Source: Anaerostipes hominis (ex Lee et al. 2021) (lineage in GTDB: Bacteria > Bacillota > Clostridia > Lachnospirales > Lachnospiraceae). From it: 64,000 nt of DNA. Under the pieces are notes generated by a model. It was not told the origin of the DNA. It did not search any database and worked only from the letters and a program-made list of their open reading frames with translations. Within the stretch, counting starts at the first letter, position 1. Each line of letters begins with the position of its first letter. The stretch covers positions 46,340-110,339 of the forward strand of contig NZ_NQOG01000009.1 in assembly GCF_002270485.1 (NCBI RefSeq), written 5' to 3'. Below are positions 8,951 to 17,896 of this stretch, one piece after another. Made by a program: the position numbers and the translations under genes.

Positions 8951-10111
8951 ATGTATACAGTAAAATGCTTAAACCCGATTTCAAACCGGGGATTGGATTT
9001 ATTTACAAGCGAGTTCGAGGTAATTGATGATCTTAATGCTGCAGACGCAGTTTTAGTCCGCAGTGCATCTATGCATGATCTGGAAGTGCCGGATTCCATG
9101 CTTGCAGTGGCACGTGCAGGAGCAGGAGTCAACAATATTCCATTGAATGAATATGCAGAAAAAGGAATCACCGTTTTTAATACGCCGGGTGCCAATGCAA
9201 ATGGTGTGAAAGAATTAGTAGTTGCAGGTCTTCTTTTAGCTTCCAGAGACATCATCGGTGGTGTGAACTGGGTAAAAGAGAATGCAAAAGAGGCAGATCT
9301 TGCAAAGATGATCGAGAAGAAGAAAAAAGCATTTGCTGGAAATGAGCTAAAAGGAAAGAGCATCGGTGTAATCGGGCTCGGAGCCATCGGTGTTCTGGTT
9401 GCGAATATCTGCAATCGTCTCGGCATGAATGTCTACGGATATGATCCGTATGTATCTGTTCGTTCTGCATGGAGCCTGTCAAGAATGGTAAACCACAGCA
9501 GTTCCTTAGACGAAATCTATGAGAAATGCGATTTTCTGACCATCCACGTTCCGTACATGGAGAGCACAAAGGGTATGATCGGAAAAGAAGCTGTCCAGAA
9601 GATGAAAGACGGAGCGACCATCCTAAACTTTGCAAGAGGTGAGCTGGTGGACGATCAGGCGGTACTGGACGGACTCGCATCCAAAAAGATTAAACATTAT
9701 GTGACAGACTTCCCGAGACCGGCGGTGGCAGCGGCAGACGGCGTGATTACGATCCCTCATCTTGGGGCTTCCACTGAGGAATCTGAAGAAAACTGTGCGG
9801 AGATGGCAGTCGACCAGCTGATGAACTACCTGGAAAAAGGAAACATTGTAAACTCTGTCAACTATCCAAACTGTGATTTGGGAGATATCGAGGCAGAATG
9901 CAGGATTACGGTTCACCACAAGAACCTTCCGAACATGATCGGACAGCTTACATCAGCTCTGGCAGAAGAAGGATATAATATTGAAAACATGCTCAACAAG
10001 TCCAAAAAAGATTATGCTTATTCTATCTTTGATGTGGAGAAGCGCCCTTCAGAGAAAGTACTTTCAAAAATGAAGCAGATCGATGGTGTCATTCGTTTAA
10101 GAGTATTATAG
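8951..10111 (+). CDS. serA: D-3-phosphoglycerate dehydrogenase
   Basis: Oxidises 3-phosphoglycerate with NAD+, the first step to serine. The 386 residues contain the substrate domain, a Rossmann domain ('IGVIGLGAIGVLVAN' near 142-156) and a C-terminal ACT domain from about 318 ('ITVHHKNLPNMIGQLTSAL'). The catalytic arginine is in 'FARGELVDD' and the histidine in 'IPHLGAST'. The usual glutamate of a 'DVFxxEP' motif is not obvious; this copy reads 'VTDFPRPAV'. The ATG at 8951 is preferred over an in-frame GTG at 8942 because AAGGGG lies at proper distance. ACT-mediated serine feedback is likely. Confidence 0.93.
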   Translation: MYTVKCLNPISNRGLDLFTSEFEVIDDLNAADAVLVRSASMHDLEVPDSMLAVARAGAGVNNIPLNEYAEKGITVFNTPGANANGVKELVVAGLLLASRDIIGGVNWVKENAKEADLAKMIEKKKKAFAGNELKGKSIGVIGLGAIGVLVANICNRLGMNVYGYDPYVSVRSAWSLSRMVNHSSSLDEIYEKCDFLTIHVPYMESTKGMIGKEAVQKMKDGATILNFARGELVDDQAVLDGLASKKIKHYVTDFPRPAVAAADGVITIPHLGASTEESEENCAEMAVDQLMNYLEKGNIVNSVNYPNCDLGDIEAECRITVHHKNLPNMIGQLTSALAEEGYNIENMLNKSKKDYAYSIFDVEKRPSEKVLSKMKQIDGVIRLRVL

Positions 10112-10122
10112 AGGTGAAAAAT

Positions 10123-11208
10123 ATGAGAGAAAAATTGAGAGTCGGAATTCTTGGCGCTACCGGAATGGTAGGTCAGAGATTTATTTCCCTTCTGGAAAAT
10201 CATCCCTGGTTTGAGGTGACTACGTTGGCGGCCAGCCCGAGATCCGCCGGAAAAACTTATGAAGAGGCAGTGGGTGCGCGCTGGAAAATGGACACCCCGA
10301 TGCCGGAGACAGTGAAGAAGCTTGTTGTAAAAAATGTAAACGAAGTGGAAGAAGTAGCATCTGAAGTAGACTTTGTTTTCAGTGCGGTGGATATGTCAAA
10401 AGAAGAGATCAAGAAGATCGAAGAAGACTATGCAAAGACGGAGACCCCGGTAGTATCCAATAACAGTGCACACCGCTGGACGCCGGACGTACCGATGGTC
10501 GTGCCGGAAATCAACCCGGAACATTTTGATGTCATTGAAAGCCAGAAGAAACGTCTCGGCACAAGGAGAGGTTTCGTTGCCGTAAAGCCTAACTGTTCTA
10601 TCCAGAGCTATGCACCGGTCCTCACCGCATGGAAGGAATTTGAACCGTATGAAGTAGTAGCGACTACATATCAGGCGATTTCCGGAGCAGGAAAGAATTT
10701 TACAGACTGGCCTGAGATGGTAGGAAATATCATCCCGTTTATCGGCGGAGAAGAAGAGAAGAGCGAGCAGGAGCCGCTTCGTCTCTGGGGACACATTGAA
10801 AACGGAGAAATCGTGAAGGCAGAGTCTCCGGTCATCACGACTCAGTGTATCCGTGTTCCGGTATTAAACGGACATACCGCGGCAGTATTTGTGAAGTTTA
10901 AGAAGAATCCTACAAAAGACCAGCTGATCGAAAAGCTTATAAACTTTAAGGGAATTCCTCAGGAATTAAGTCTTCCAAGTGCGCCGAAACAGATGATCCA
11001 ATACTTAGAAGACGACAACCGTCCTCAGGTAAGCATGGATGTGGACTATGAAAATGGAATGGGCGTATCAATCGGACGTCTCAGAGAAGATACTGTCTAT
11101 GATTATAAATTTGTAGGATTATCCCATAATACGGTCCGCGGAGCGGCCGGCGGAGCTGTTCTCTGTGCAGAGACTTTAAAAGCCAAGGGATTTATCGCAA
11201 AAAAATAA
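10123..11208 (+). CDS. asd: Aspartate-semialdehyde dehydrogenase
   Basis: Reduces aspartyl phosphate to aspartate semialdehyde with NADPH, the branch to lysine, threonine, methionine and diaminopimelate. The 361-residue product starts 'MREKLRVGILGATGMVGQRF', the NADP-binding loop. The active-site cysteine is in 'KPNCSIQSY', and 'GAGKNFTDWPEM' follows. The sequence resembles the archaeal/fungal-like branch of the family more than E. coli Asd. ATG 10123 is preferred to GTG 10114, since GAGGTG lies 6 bases before it. It is the last gene of the run and is followed by a strong terminator. Confidence 0.93.
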   Translation: MREKLRVGILGATGMVGQRFISLLENHPWFEVTTLAASPRSAGKTYEEAVGARWKMDTPMPETVKKLVVKNVNEVEEVASEVDFVFSAVDMSKEEIKKIEEDYAKTETPVVSNNSAHRWTPDVPMVVPEINPEHFDVIESQKKRLGTRRGFVAVKPNCSIQSYAPVLTAWKEFEPYEVVATTYQAISGAGKNFTDWPEMVGNIIPFIGGEEEKSEQEPLRLWGHIENGEIVKAESPVITTQCIRVPVLNGHTAAVFVKFKKNPTKDQLIEKLINFKGIPQELSLPSAPKQMIQYLEDDNRPQVSMDVDYENGMGVSIGRLREDTVYDYKFVGLSHNTVRGAAGGAVLCAETLKAKGFIAKK

Positions 11209-11222
11209 TTTATATGTTTCAG

Positions 11223-11254
11223 AACCAGCCATTCATTTTTATGGCTGGTTTTTT
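11223..11254 (+). terminator. Intrinsic terminator after asd
   Basis: AACCAGCCAT (11223-11232) pairs perfectly with ATGGCTGGTT (11241-11250), followed by TTTT. It closes the azlCD-leuB-ilvDB-serCA-asd run. Confidence 0.9.
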
Positions 11255-11302
11255 CTTCCACAAATTTCCTCGATTGAGATGTTACAAATGTTACAAAAAC
11301 AA

Positions 11303-11331
11303 TTGTATTTGTTCACAATTTATATTATAAT
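11303..11331 (+). promoter_or_regulatory. SigA-type promoter of the CHAP/BIG2 protein gene
   Basis: TTGTAT (11303-11308) and TATAAT (11326-11331) are spaced by exactly 17 bases, 50 bases before the start codon. Confidence 0.8.
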
Positions 11332-11380
11332 AAGGTTGTTTAAATGTAAAAACATTTTACGGGGACAAAGGGAGAGACAG

Positions 11381-12424
11381 ATGAGCAAGAAAAGGATAAG
11401 ATGGGGGATTTTAGGACTGGTACTGGGTCTGGCAGTTGCTTTTCCGGCAGGAGGGAAATTAAAGGCTGCTATGACAGTTGTAGAAGTAAAAAAGACAGGA
11501 CAGGTCGTCGATGAGTTTCAGGGCGTAAATGCTGTGTACCGCCCGGGCAAATGGGACGGTGATGACAAGACCTACTCATGCGCGGCACTGATAAAGAAGT
11601 ATTACCAAATCAGATGTGGATTTACACCGTACAATCTTTTACCAGGAAGAACACCTGTTGAGGACGAAAAGGGTGGAAATTTTAAAAAGGTTTCTACGCC
11701 AAAAGTAGGGGATATTGCGGCAAAAGACACACACTGGGCCATAGTACAGAATGTTTCAGGAAACAGTGTCACCTTATTGGAACAGAATTGGAAATGGACA
11801 GAAGGAAAGAAAACTTATGCCAAAGCAGACAGGGTTGTTTCAAAGAGTGAGATGAAGTATTTCCGCTATTATGATAAAAACGGAAAAGAAGTGTTAAATG
11901 GCAGCAGCAGTTCATCATCCTCTGTTTCAAAACCAAGAACCTTGTCCATCAATAGGACAAGTCTTAATGTCAAGACCAGAGCGACCGCAACGCTCACAGC
12001 TACAATCGGCAATAAGAGAAGTGGTGATACCGTCACATTCTCATCATCAAATAAAAAGATTGCCACGGTTTCATCCAGAGGGGTGATCACCGGAGTTAAA
12101 ACGGGAACCTGTTATGTCACAGCTACGGTCAAGGGAACAAACCTTTCTAAAAAGTGTAAAGTATCAGTGTCATTGGGTTCCAGAAGCATCAAGCTGAATG
12201 CCAGCAGACTGACGTTGATCAAGGTAAAGAGTTACCCTCTAAAGGGTGTTATTTATAATAAGAGATCCAACGACAAGCTGAAGTACAAAACAAGCAATAA
12301 AAAGATTGCAACCGTTTCTTCCAAAGGCGTTGTGAAGAAAAAGAAGAAAAAGGGTACAGCAACGATCACCGCATGGATTCCGGGCACATCCACGAAGAAG
12401 ACATGTAAAGTTACCGTAAAATAG
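11381..12424 (+). CDS. Secreted CHAP-like protein with two BIG2 (Ig-like) domains
   Basis: The 347-residue product has a signal peptide (about 1-30, ending 'LKAA'). A CHAP/NlpC-like segment follows (about 31-165): a cysteine in 'YSCAALIKKYY', a histidine in 'THWAIVQNV', and 'LLEQNW'. These are the positions expected for a cysteine peptidase or amidase acting on peptidoglycan. After a serine-rich linker come two bacterial Ig-like domains (about 180-265 and 268-347), each with 'SSNKKIATVSS' or 'TSNKKIATVSS' and 'GTCYVTA/GTATITA'. The tail is very basic, suiting wall or teichoic acid binding. ATG 11381 is chosen because GGGAGA precedes it; the longer frame upstream overlaps the promoter. Hydrolase activity is inferred. 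Confidence 0.75.
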   Translation: MSKKRIRWGILGLVLGLAVAFPAGGKLKAAMTVVEVKKTGQVVDEFQGVNAVYRPGKWDGDDKTYSCAALIKKYYQIRCGFTPYNLLPGRTPVEDEKGGNFKKVSTPKVGDIAAKDTHWAIVQNVSGNSVTLLEQNWKWTEGKKTYAKADRVVSKSEMKYFRYYDKNGKEVLNGSSSSSSSVSKPRTLSINRTSLNVKTRATATLTATIGNKRSGDTVTFSSSNKKIATVSSRGVITGVKTGTCYVTATVKGTNLSKKCKVSVSLGSRSIKLNASRLTLIKVKSYPLKGVIYNKRSNDKLKYKTSNKKIATVSSKGVVKKKKKKGTATITAWIPGTSTKKTCKVTVK

Positions 12425-12433
12425 AGTACATAG

Positions 12434-12464
12434 AGAAACACGCACTGCGTGTTTCTTCTGTTTT
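12434..12464 (+). terminator. Intrinsic terminator after the CHAP/BIG2 gene
   Basis: AGAAACACGC (12434-12443) pairs with GCGTGTTTCT (12447-12456), followed by TCTGTTTT. Confidence 0.75.
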
Positions 12465-12514
12465 AAAGCGGAAGATATAAAAAATACTTATAAATAACAG
12501 GAGAAGAACATAAG

Positions 12515-13375
12515 ATGATAGCATCAAGCGTGAATTGGAATGTCGTATTGAATCATTATACAGATCAGATTTTAGATTTTGCACTGAATATATTAGTGGC
12601 ACTGATTATTATCGGTGTCGGGTTTAAGCTGAGCAAATGGCTGGTTTCCCTGTTCCGGAAAGGAATGGAGAAGCGGAAAGTAGATCTTGGAGTTGTAACC
12701 TTCAGCTGTTCCTTCCTGAAAATTGCCCTGAGGTGCATTGTCATTTTCATGGCAGTAGAGCGTTTGGGAGTGAAGGGGACGTCCATTGTGGCTCTGTTCG
12801 GATCAGCCGGTGTTGCCGTAGGTCTGGCCCTGCAGGGGAGTCTCTCCAATATTGCGGGCGGAGTGCTTCTTCTGATTCTGAAACCATTTCAGGTGGGAGA
12901 TTATATTGTGGTGGACGGTACGGGCTGTGAAGGTGAAGTGGCATCCATGGACATTTTCTACACAAAGCTCAAGACCGTGGACAATCGGGTCATCGTGATC
13001 CCAAACGGAACACTGAGCAACAGCAATTTGATTAATAACACAAAGCAGGACAGCAGGCTGATCGATTTAAAGATTGGAATCGCCTATGACAGTGATATTC
13101 AGAAAGTAAAAGAGACGATGCTTCATGTGGCAAAAAAAGAGCACATGACACAGGATGAGAACATTCAGGTGTTTGTCAGCGATCTGGCCGACAGTTCCGT
13201 CATCATGGGACTGAGAGCATGGGTGTCCACGGAGGTCTACGTGTCCACCAAGTGGTCTTTGCTGGAACATATCAAAGATGCCTTTGACCGGGAAGGCATT
13301 GAAATTCCTTACAACAAACTGGATGTCAATGTAGTGGAGATGAAAGGAACGGATCAGGAACAGAGTACAGTGTAA
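12515..13375 (+). CDS. mscS: Small-conductance mechanosensitive channel (MscS family)
   Basis: A 286-residue membrane channel that opens under osmotic downshock. Three hydrophobic helices (about 20-45, 65-85, 90-115) end in the pore helix, rich in alternating small residues ('GSAGVAVGLALQGSLSNIAG'). The conserved junction 'LKPFQVGDYI' and beta domain 'VIPNGTLSNSNLIN' follow, then the cytoplasmic cage. Length equals E. coli MscS (286). AGGAGAAG precedes the ATG. It sits alone between two terminators. Confidence 0.92.
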   Translation: MIASSVNWNVVLNHYTDQILDFALNILVALIIIGVGFKLSKWLVSLFRKGMEKRKVDLGVVTFSCSFLKIALRCIVIFMAVERLGVKGTSIVALFGSAGVAVGLALQGSLSNIAGGVLLLILKPFQVGDYIVVDGTGCEGEVASMDIFYTKLKTVDNRVIVIPNGTLSNSNLINNTKQDSRLIDLKIGIAYDSDIQKVKETMLHVAKKEHMTQDENIQVFVSDLADSSVIMGLRAWVSTEVYVSTKWSLLEHIKDAFDREGIEIPYNKLDVNVVEMKGTDQEQSTV

Positions 13376-13396
13376 AGCCAGTATGATACACAATAA

Positions 13397-13441
13397 GAGA
13401 GGGAGAATATCTGCGGATTACAGATATTCTTCCTCATTTTT
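13397..13441. terminator. Bidirectional terminator between mscS and the methyltransferase remnant
   Basis: GAGGGAGAATATCTG and CAGATATTCTTCCTC (13421-13435) form a long stem followed by ATTTTTG on the plus strand. The loop holds the stop codon of the minus-strand pseudogene (13418-13420). Confidence 0.7.
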
Positions 13442-13979
13442 GATTTTATGAAACAAAAGATTGTTTACCTTTTCGGTGATCCAGATTTCATCTTTTGTAA
13501 TTTCTATATCATAGCCGGCAGTGACCTGCGGATCAAACCTGTGTACTATTTGATCGAATTCAGGGGCATCCTTCTTTTTCTTAGGAAACCGTATATGACT
13601 TTCAAAGCCGTCTGTATAATGAAAACCTGTCAATTCGCCGAGTTTAAGCCACTCCTCTTTTGTATAGAACTTGATATGTCCGTCTTTTTTTATCTGCATA
13701 TTTCCGTTTGGTTTCAATACCCTGTGGATTTCATGAAAAGCATCGGTAATCTCCGGCAACTTCTGCCGCAGGATAATTCCCGGCAATGGGAAAAGCCAGA
13801 TAGCCTGTCCCAGTGCCGAGATCAAGAACATTCATTCCAGGGCTTATATTCAGGAAATTTAGGATCAACTCCAGATGCTTTTGGTCCTGGGTCTGTTTAT
13901 TGTAAAAGGTTCCTGTCTTAAAACTTTCTTCAAATCCTTTTTTTGTACTTTCGATGCTCTCATATGAATCACGTTTCAT
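13418..13979 (-). pseudogene. SAM-dependent class I methyltransferase, internally deleted and frameshifted
   Basis: The first part (13979 down to about 13740) encodes a normal start: MKRDSYESIESTKKGF..., then the SAM motif I 'VLDLGTGTGYLAF'. After 'NYPAAEV' the frame breaks and stops at 13731. The other frame resumes with 'PEITDAFHEIHRVLKPNG', which in this family follows the 'ALHHF' motif. The whole stretch with motifs II-III is therefore missing. A second small gap seems to lie between 'RVLKPNG' and 'KKDGHIKFYTKEEW', where a strand-loop is expected. The total of 562 bases is short of the roughly 750 expected. A good TGA-free C-terminal part (to 13418) suggests recent decay. Not functional as a methyltransferase. 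Confidence 0.8.
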
Positions 13980-13986
13980 TGTATAT

Positions 13987-15720
13987 TCACCTCTGAAATT
14001 TCTTTATCTGTTCCTGTAATTTTTCCTTTGTTCTTTTCAGCCAGCAGAGGACCGAATTCTGTTTGATATAAATAAGGATTCCGGCAACGAGCAGAAGGAT
14101 TAGAGGCAGAAGGAATTTCAGTACATTTAATACGAAATGATCCGAGGTGCTTCCTTCATAGTTTAAAGTAAAAGAATCGCCTGTGAGTTCTACCTTATGG
14201 ATAGAAGCAACTGTTTCGTCTCCCTCCATCAGGGCAGAGACCGGTTTATCCGCTACGTTCTGTGCCATTTTTATGTTTTTGTAATGATCTGCGGTCACAG
14301 AAATATCGGCAGAGGAATCTTTGCTCACGGAGGCAAAAGTGAAAGTGCCTTTGGCTTTCTTATTGTTCAGATGCAGTCTGAATTTTCCGGTATAGCCGGA
14401 TGTCTGCCCGCGGAAAAGGGACTTCTTTGTCTCATAGGAAGAAGAACTGCCCTTCCAGATCTTTTTCAAGTCTGCATCACACTGGTTCACGGTACCCTTC
14501 TGTGTGAAAGAAAGGCGATAATCATCTTCTTTGTCCAGTGAAACATTGGAGACAGTACTGCCCATAAAGGCTTCTTTGAGTTTTGCAAGTTCCCGTTTGT
14601 TGCAGACAGAAGAGAAAATAAGGCTGAAACTCCTTCGGATATCGTTTTTATTCTTGTAGACTTCTGCAATCTCATATTTTCTCACCGGCTGTCCAAAGGA
14701 AGATGAGAAATTTACTTTCTTTTTGCCTGTTTTTCCGTCGATCAGAGTCTGTTCGCCGCTGCCGGAATAGGCGGCATTGGAAATATGAGTGTAGGTGACG
14801 GGAACCTTTCCGGTTTCGTCTGCAAAGTTTTTAAAATCTAATGTCTCTTCATAATCCAGGAGAAATTTAAACGGGCTGCCGCTCTTTGTCTCCACCCGGT
14901 ACGTGCCTCCCGTATCTGATGTGTGCAGCACCTTTCGTGTGACGGCGCACAGATCGGAAAAATTGTCTTTGGTAAAGGTGATGACCAGAGTCTTTCCGTC
15001 TTTTTCATTTTTCCAGCGTTTTTCATAGGAGGAGCCGGAAAAATAGCTGCTGATGGCAGAAGAGTGCTTTTCCAGCGTTTCTTTCGGGAGCCGGATGGAA
15101 ATAGTCCTTTTGAGTTTTCTGCTGCTTGTCTCCCGGGTTTTTATATCAATGGAGGAGACAGGTACATAAGTCATTTCGTTAATACTGATCTTTTCATCGG
15201 TCTCGTACTTTTTTCCTGCGAACGTAAATTCTGTGCTCTTCAGGTTCCACAGGTCATTGACAGATTTCTGATCCACATACCCCTTCTCATAGAGAGCTGT
15301 ATAGAGCCAGGACATCAGATCTTTCGTGGAGAAATTTTCTGAATAGCGAAGTCCCTTTGCAAACGGAGAATCTGCATAGCTGTAACTGATCTCCGGGGCA
15401 AAATTCAGCAGGGACTCGACTTTTTTTCTGTAATCTTTCAGGGAAGAAAAGTCCATGCGGAAGGTGTAGACCGTGTCGTCTTTTTCCGTGGTCTGCTTAT
15501 AGACAAGGGCTTTCGGGCAGGCATCCCGTATGACCTTGTCTAAATCTTTTTTGGAACCGGAAAAATATCTTGCCAGATCGGCAGAACTGACCGTACAGGT
15601 CATGAGCCTGTGTCCGGAAAAATCTTTATTCAGTTCCATGCGGCTGTTCAGCTCGAGTCCGCATCCCCACAAAAAAATGAGAGAGAACAGCATAAGAGAC
15701 AGCAAACATTTCTTTTTCAT
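13987..15720 (-). CDS. Membrane-anchored lipoprotein of unknown function
   Basis: I do not recognise this 577-residue protein with certainty. It has a lipoprotein signal ('LIFLWGCG', cysteine near residue 20) and a single C-terminal membrane helix (about 530-553, 'FLLPLILLLVAGILIYI') with a basic tail. It would be held to the outer face of the membrane at both ends. The middle is soluble and rich in Lys, Ser and beta-forming stretches, with repeated 'F..DFSSL/FSSSFG' segments. The N-terminal 'LNSRMELNKDFSGHR' recalls LppM-like domains, but this is weak. Its ATG directly abuts the stop of argH (0 bases between), so it is read with argH. Confidence 0.7.
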   Translation of the reverse strand: MKKKCLLSLMLFSLIFLWGCGLELNSRMELNKDFSGHRLMTCTVSSADLARYFSGSKKDLDKVIRDACPKALVYKQTTEKDDTVYTFRMDFSSLKDYRKKVESLLNFAPEISYSYADSPFAKGLRYSENFSTKDLMSWLYTALYEKGYVDQKSVNDLWNLKSTEFTFAGKKYETDEKISINEMTYVPVSSIDIKTRETSSRKLKRTISIRLPKETLEKHSSAISSYFSGSSYEKRWKNEKDGKTLVITFTKDNFSDLCAVTRKVLHTSDTGGTYRVETKSGSPFKFLLDYEETLDFKNFADETGKVPVTYTHISNAAYSGSGEQTLIDGKTGKKKVNFSSSFGQPVRKYEIAEVYKNKNDIRRSFSLIFSSVCNKRELAKLKEAFMGSTVSNVSLDKEDDYRLSFTQKGTVNQCDADLKKIWKGSSSSYETKKSLFRGQTSGYTGKFRLHLNNKKAKGTFTFASVSKDSSADISVTADHYKNIKMAQNVADKPVSALMEGDETVASIHKVELTGDSFTLNYEGSTSDHFVLNVLKFLLPLILLLVAGILIYIKQNSVLCWLKRTKEKLQEQIKKFQR

Positions 15721-17100
15721 TTACAATTCCTTTAAATATGCTTCGTTTATTTTGATTACTTTTTTCATCGCATCCTGTCCCGGAGCTCCGATGGTATTTC
15801 GCTTTTCTACGCAGGTCTTCATGCTGATCGCATCATAAATATCTTCCTCAAAGGCAGGGCTGATCTCCTGATATTCCTCAAGAGAGAGCTCATCCAGGGA
15901 AATGCCTTTTTCAATACATAAAAGCACCAGCTGACCTACGATACCGTGAGCGTCCCGGAACGGAACCCCGTGATTTACGAGATAATCCGCAGCATCGGTG
16001 GCATTAGTAAAGCCGTTCTTTGCGCTGCTTTCCATGCGGTCTCTGTGAAACGTCATCGTTTTTATCATTCCTGTGAACAGGCTTAAACACCCTTTCACCG
16101 TGTCAATGGCATCGAAAGTATATTCTTTATCTTCCTGCATGTCTTTGTTATAGGCCAGCGGAATTCCCTTCATAGTCGTGAGGATGGAATTAAGAGCCGC
16201 ATAGACACGGCCGGTCTTTCCGCGTACCAGCTCTGCGATATCCGGGTTTTTCTTCTGCGGCATAATGCTGCTTCCGGTACTGAATCCGTCATCGATGGAC
16301 ACAAATTGGTATTCATTGGAATTCCATATGATGATCTCTTCGCTGAACCGGCTTAAATGCATCATAACAGTTGAAAGAGCAGATAATAGTTCTATGATAT
16401 AATCCCGGTCGGAAACAGAATCCATGCTGTTCAAGGTCGGCCCGTAAAAGTCCAGAAGATCTGCGGTCATTTTTCTGTCCAGCGGATAGGTTGTCCCGGC
16501 CAGTGCTCCTGAGCCTAATGGACAGTAGTTCATTCTCTCATAAATATCTGTAAGGCGGGAGTAGTCCCTTTTAAACATCTCCATATAAGCGCCCACGTGA
16601 TGAGCAAGTGTTACCGGCTGTGCCTTCTGCAGATGTGTAAAGCCGGGCATAAATGTATCAAGATTATCTTTCATAATCTGATGCAGATTCTCCATCAGGT
16701 CCTTTAAAAGTTCCTTGAGAGAGGTGATTTCATCTCTGGTGTAAAGTTTCATGTCCAGAGCTACCTGATCGTTTCGGCTTCTTCCGGTGTGAAGCTTCTT
16801 TCCGGCATCGCCGATGCGGTCGATTAAGTTGGCTTCCACAAAACTGTGAATGTCTTCATACTCACTTGTGATCTCAATGGCTCCTGACTCGATGTCCGAG
16901 AGGATACCGTTTAAACCGCCGATGATCAGGTCTCTCTCAGCCGCTGTGAGAACACCGATACTTTCAAGCATAGTAACGTGTGCAATGCTGCCCTCTATAT
17001 CCTGGCGGTAAAATTTCTGGTCAAATCCGATGGATGCATTGAAGTTGTAAACCAGCTGGTCGGTTTCTTTGGTGAATCTGCCACCCCATAATTGTGCCAT
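15721..17100 (-). CDS. argH: Argininosuccinate lyase
   Basis: Splits argininosuccinate into arginine and fumarate, the last arginine step. The 459-residue product is the normal length. N-terminal 'LWGGRFTKETDQLVYNFNAS', 'TGRSRNDQVALDMKLY' near residue 108, and the fumarase-family signature 'GSSIMPQKKNPD' (about residues 279-290) are all present. GAGGAA precedes the ATG. It is transcribed away from argG and argCJBD, which lie 5-10 kb to the right. The lipoprotein gene follows without a gap. Confidence 0.96.
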   Translation of the reverse strand: MAQLWGGRFTKETDQLVYNFNASIGFDQKFYRQDIEGSIAHVTMLESIGVLTAAERDLIIGGLNGILSDIESGAIEITSEYEDIHSFVEANLIDRIGDAGKKLHTGRSRNDQVALDMKLYTRDEITSLKELLKDLMENLHQIMKDNLDTFMPGFTHLQKAQPVTLAHHVGAYMEMFKRDYSRLTDIYERMNYCPLGSGALAGTTYPLDRKMTADLLDFYGPTLNSMDSVSDRDYIIELLSALSTVMMHLSRFSEEIIIWNSNEYQFVSIDDGFSTGSSIMPQKKNPDIAELVRGKTGRVYAALNSILTTMKGIPLAYNKDMQEDKEYTFDAIDTVKGCLSLFTGMIKTMTFHRDRMESSAKNGFTNATDAADYLVNHGVPFRDAHGIVGQLVLLCIEKGISLDELSLEEYQEISPAFEEDIYDAISMKTCVEKRNTIGAPGQDAMKKVIKINEAYLKEL

Positions 17101-17254
17101 ATGTATTTCCTCATTTCTTATTATTTTGTCTTTTGATAAATTCTAACCATAATATTTTACACTATAAATGCAATATTTACTATATTTTTATTGGAAAAAG
17201 AGCGTATATCCAAACCCGGCATCGCACACAATATTTAAAAAACGGGTGAATAGA

Positions 17255-17680
17255 ATGGAACGAAGATTAAAAATAGAAAAGCATTTAATTTTATTTGTTT
17301 TGGGAGGAATGGGATATTTCTTCCTGGAAGTTTTAGTGAGGGGATATTCTCATTATACGATGTTCCTGTGCGGAGGAGCCTGTTTTTTATGTATCGGGCT
17401 TTTAAACGAGAGCGTAAAGATCAAGATGAGCTTTATAAGCCAGATGGTTCTTTCTACGTTTATCATCACAGGGCTTGAACTGGTCACGGGGCTGATCGTC
17501 AACGTTTGGCTTGGCTGGGACATTTGGGATTACTCTGAGCTGCCATATAATTTTAAAGGGCAGATCTGTCTTCTGTACTCGGTGCTCTGGTTTTTTGCAT
17601 CCAGCGTTGCGATTGTCATGGATGATTTTTTAAGGTATAAACTGTTTCATGAAGAAAAACCTCATTACAAAATCCTTTGA
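17255..17680 (+). CDS. CmpB-like putative ABC transporter permease (small membrane protein)
   Basis: A 141-residue protein with four hydrophobic segments. It resembles the family annotated 'putative ABC transporter permease' (Pfam ABC_trans_CmpB); the 'GLELVTGLIVNVWLGWDIWDYS' region near the middle is typical ('ITG.E...G.I.N...G...WDYS'). No ATPase lies nearby, and the family's transport role is unproven. ATG 17255 is preferred; the upstream frame has no better ribosome site (GGGTGA near 17245 is weak). Confidence 0.7.
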   Translation: MERRLKIEKHLILFVLGGMGYFFLEVLVRGYSHYTMFLCGGACFLCIGLLNESVKIKMSFISQMVLSTFIITGLELVTGLIVNVWLGWDIWDYSELPYNFKGQICLLYSVLWFFASSVAIVMDDFLRYKLFHEEKPHYKIL

Positions 17681-17691
17681 GTCTTTCTTGC

Positions 17692-17734
17692 GATCAGAAG
17701 GAGGCTGTTTTTGCCTTTTTCTGATCATTTTTTT
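17692..17734 (+). terminator. Intrinsic terminator
   Basis: GATCAG (17692-17697) pairs with CTGATC (17721-17726), with inner AAGGAGGC/GCCTTTTT pairing, followed by ATTTTTTT. It ends the CmpB-like gene. Confidence 0.75.
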
Positions 17735-17896
17735 GGAAGACATCAGGTTCTTTTTATGATATTATTGTCAGGAGAATATAGGCAAGATTGGATTGCAGTG
17801 AATCGATTTCTTATTAAACTATAATAAAATCATAAGTATTTTCATAAGAATTAGCCAGAAAGAGTTTTATATAATGGTAGCTGCGAGGTGATTCTT

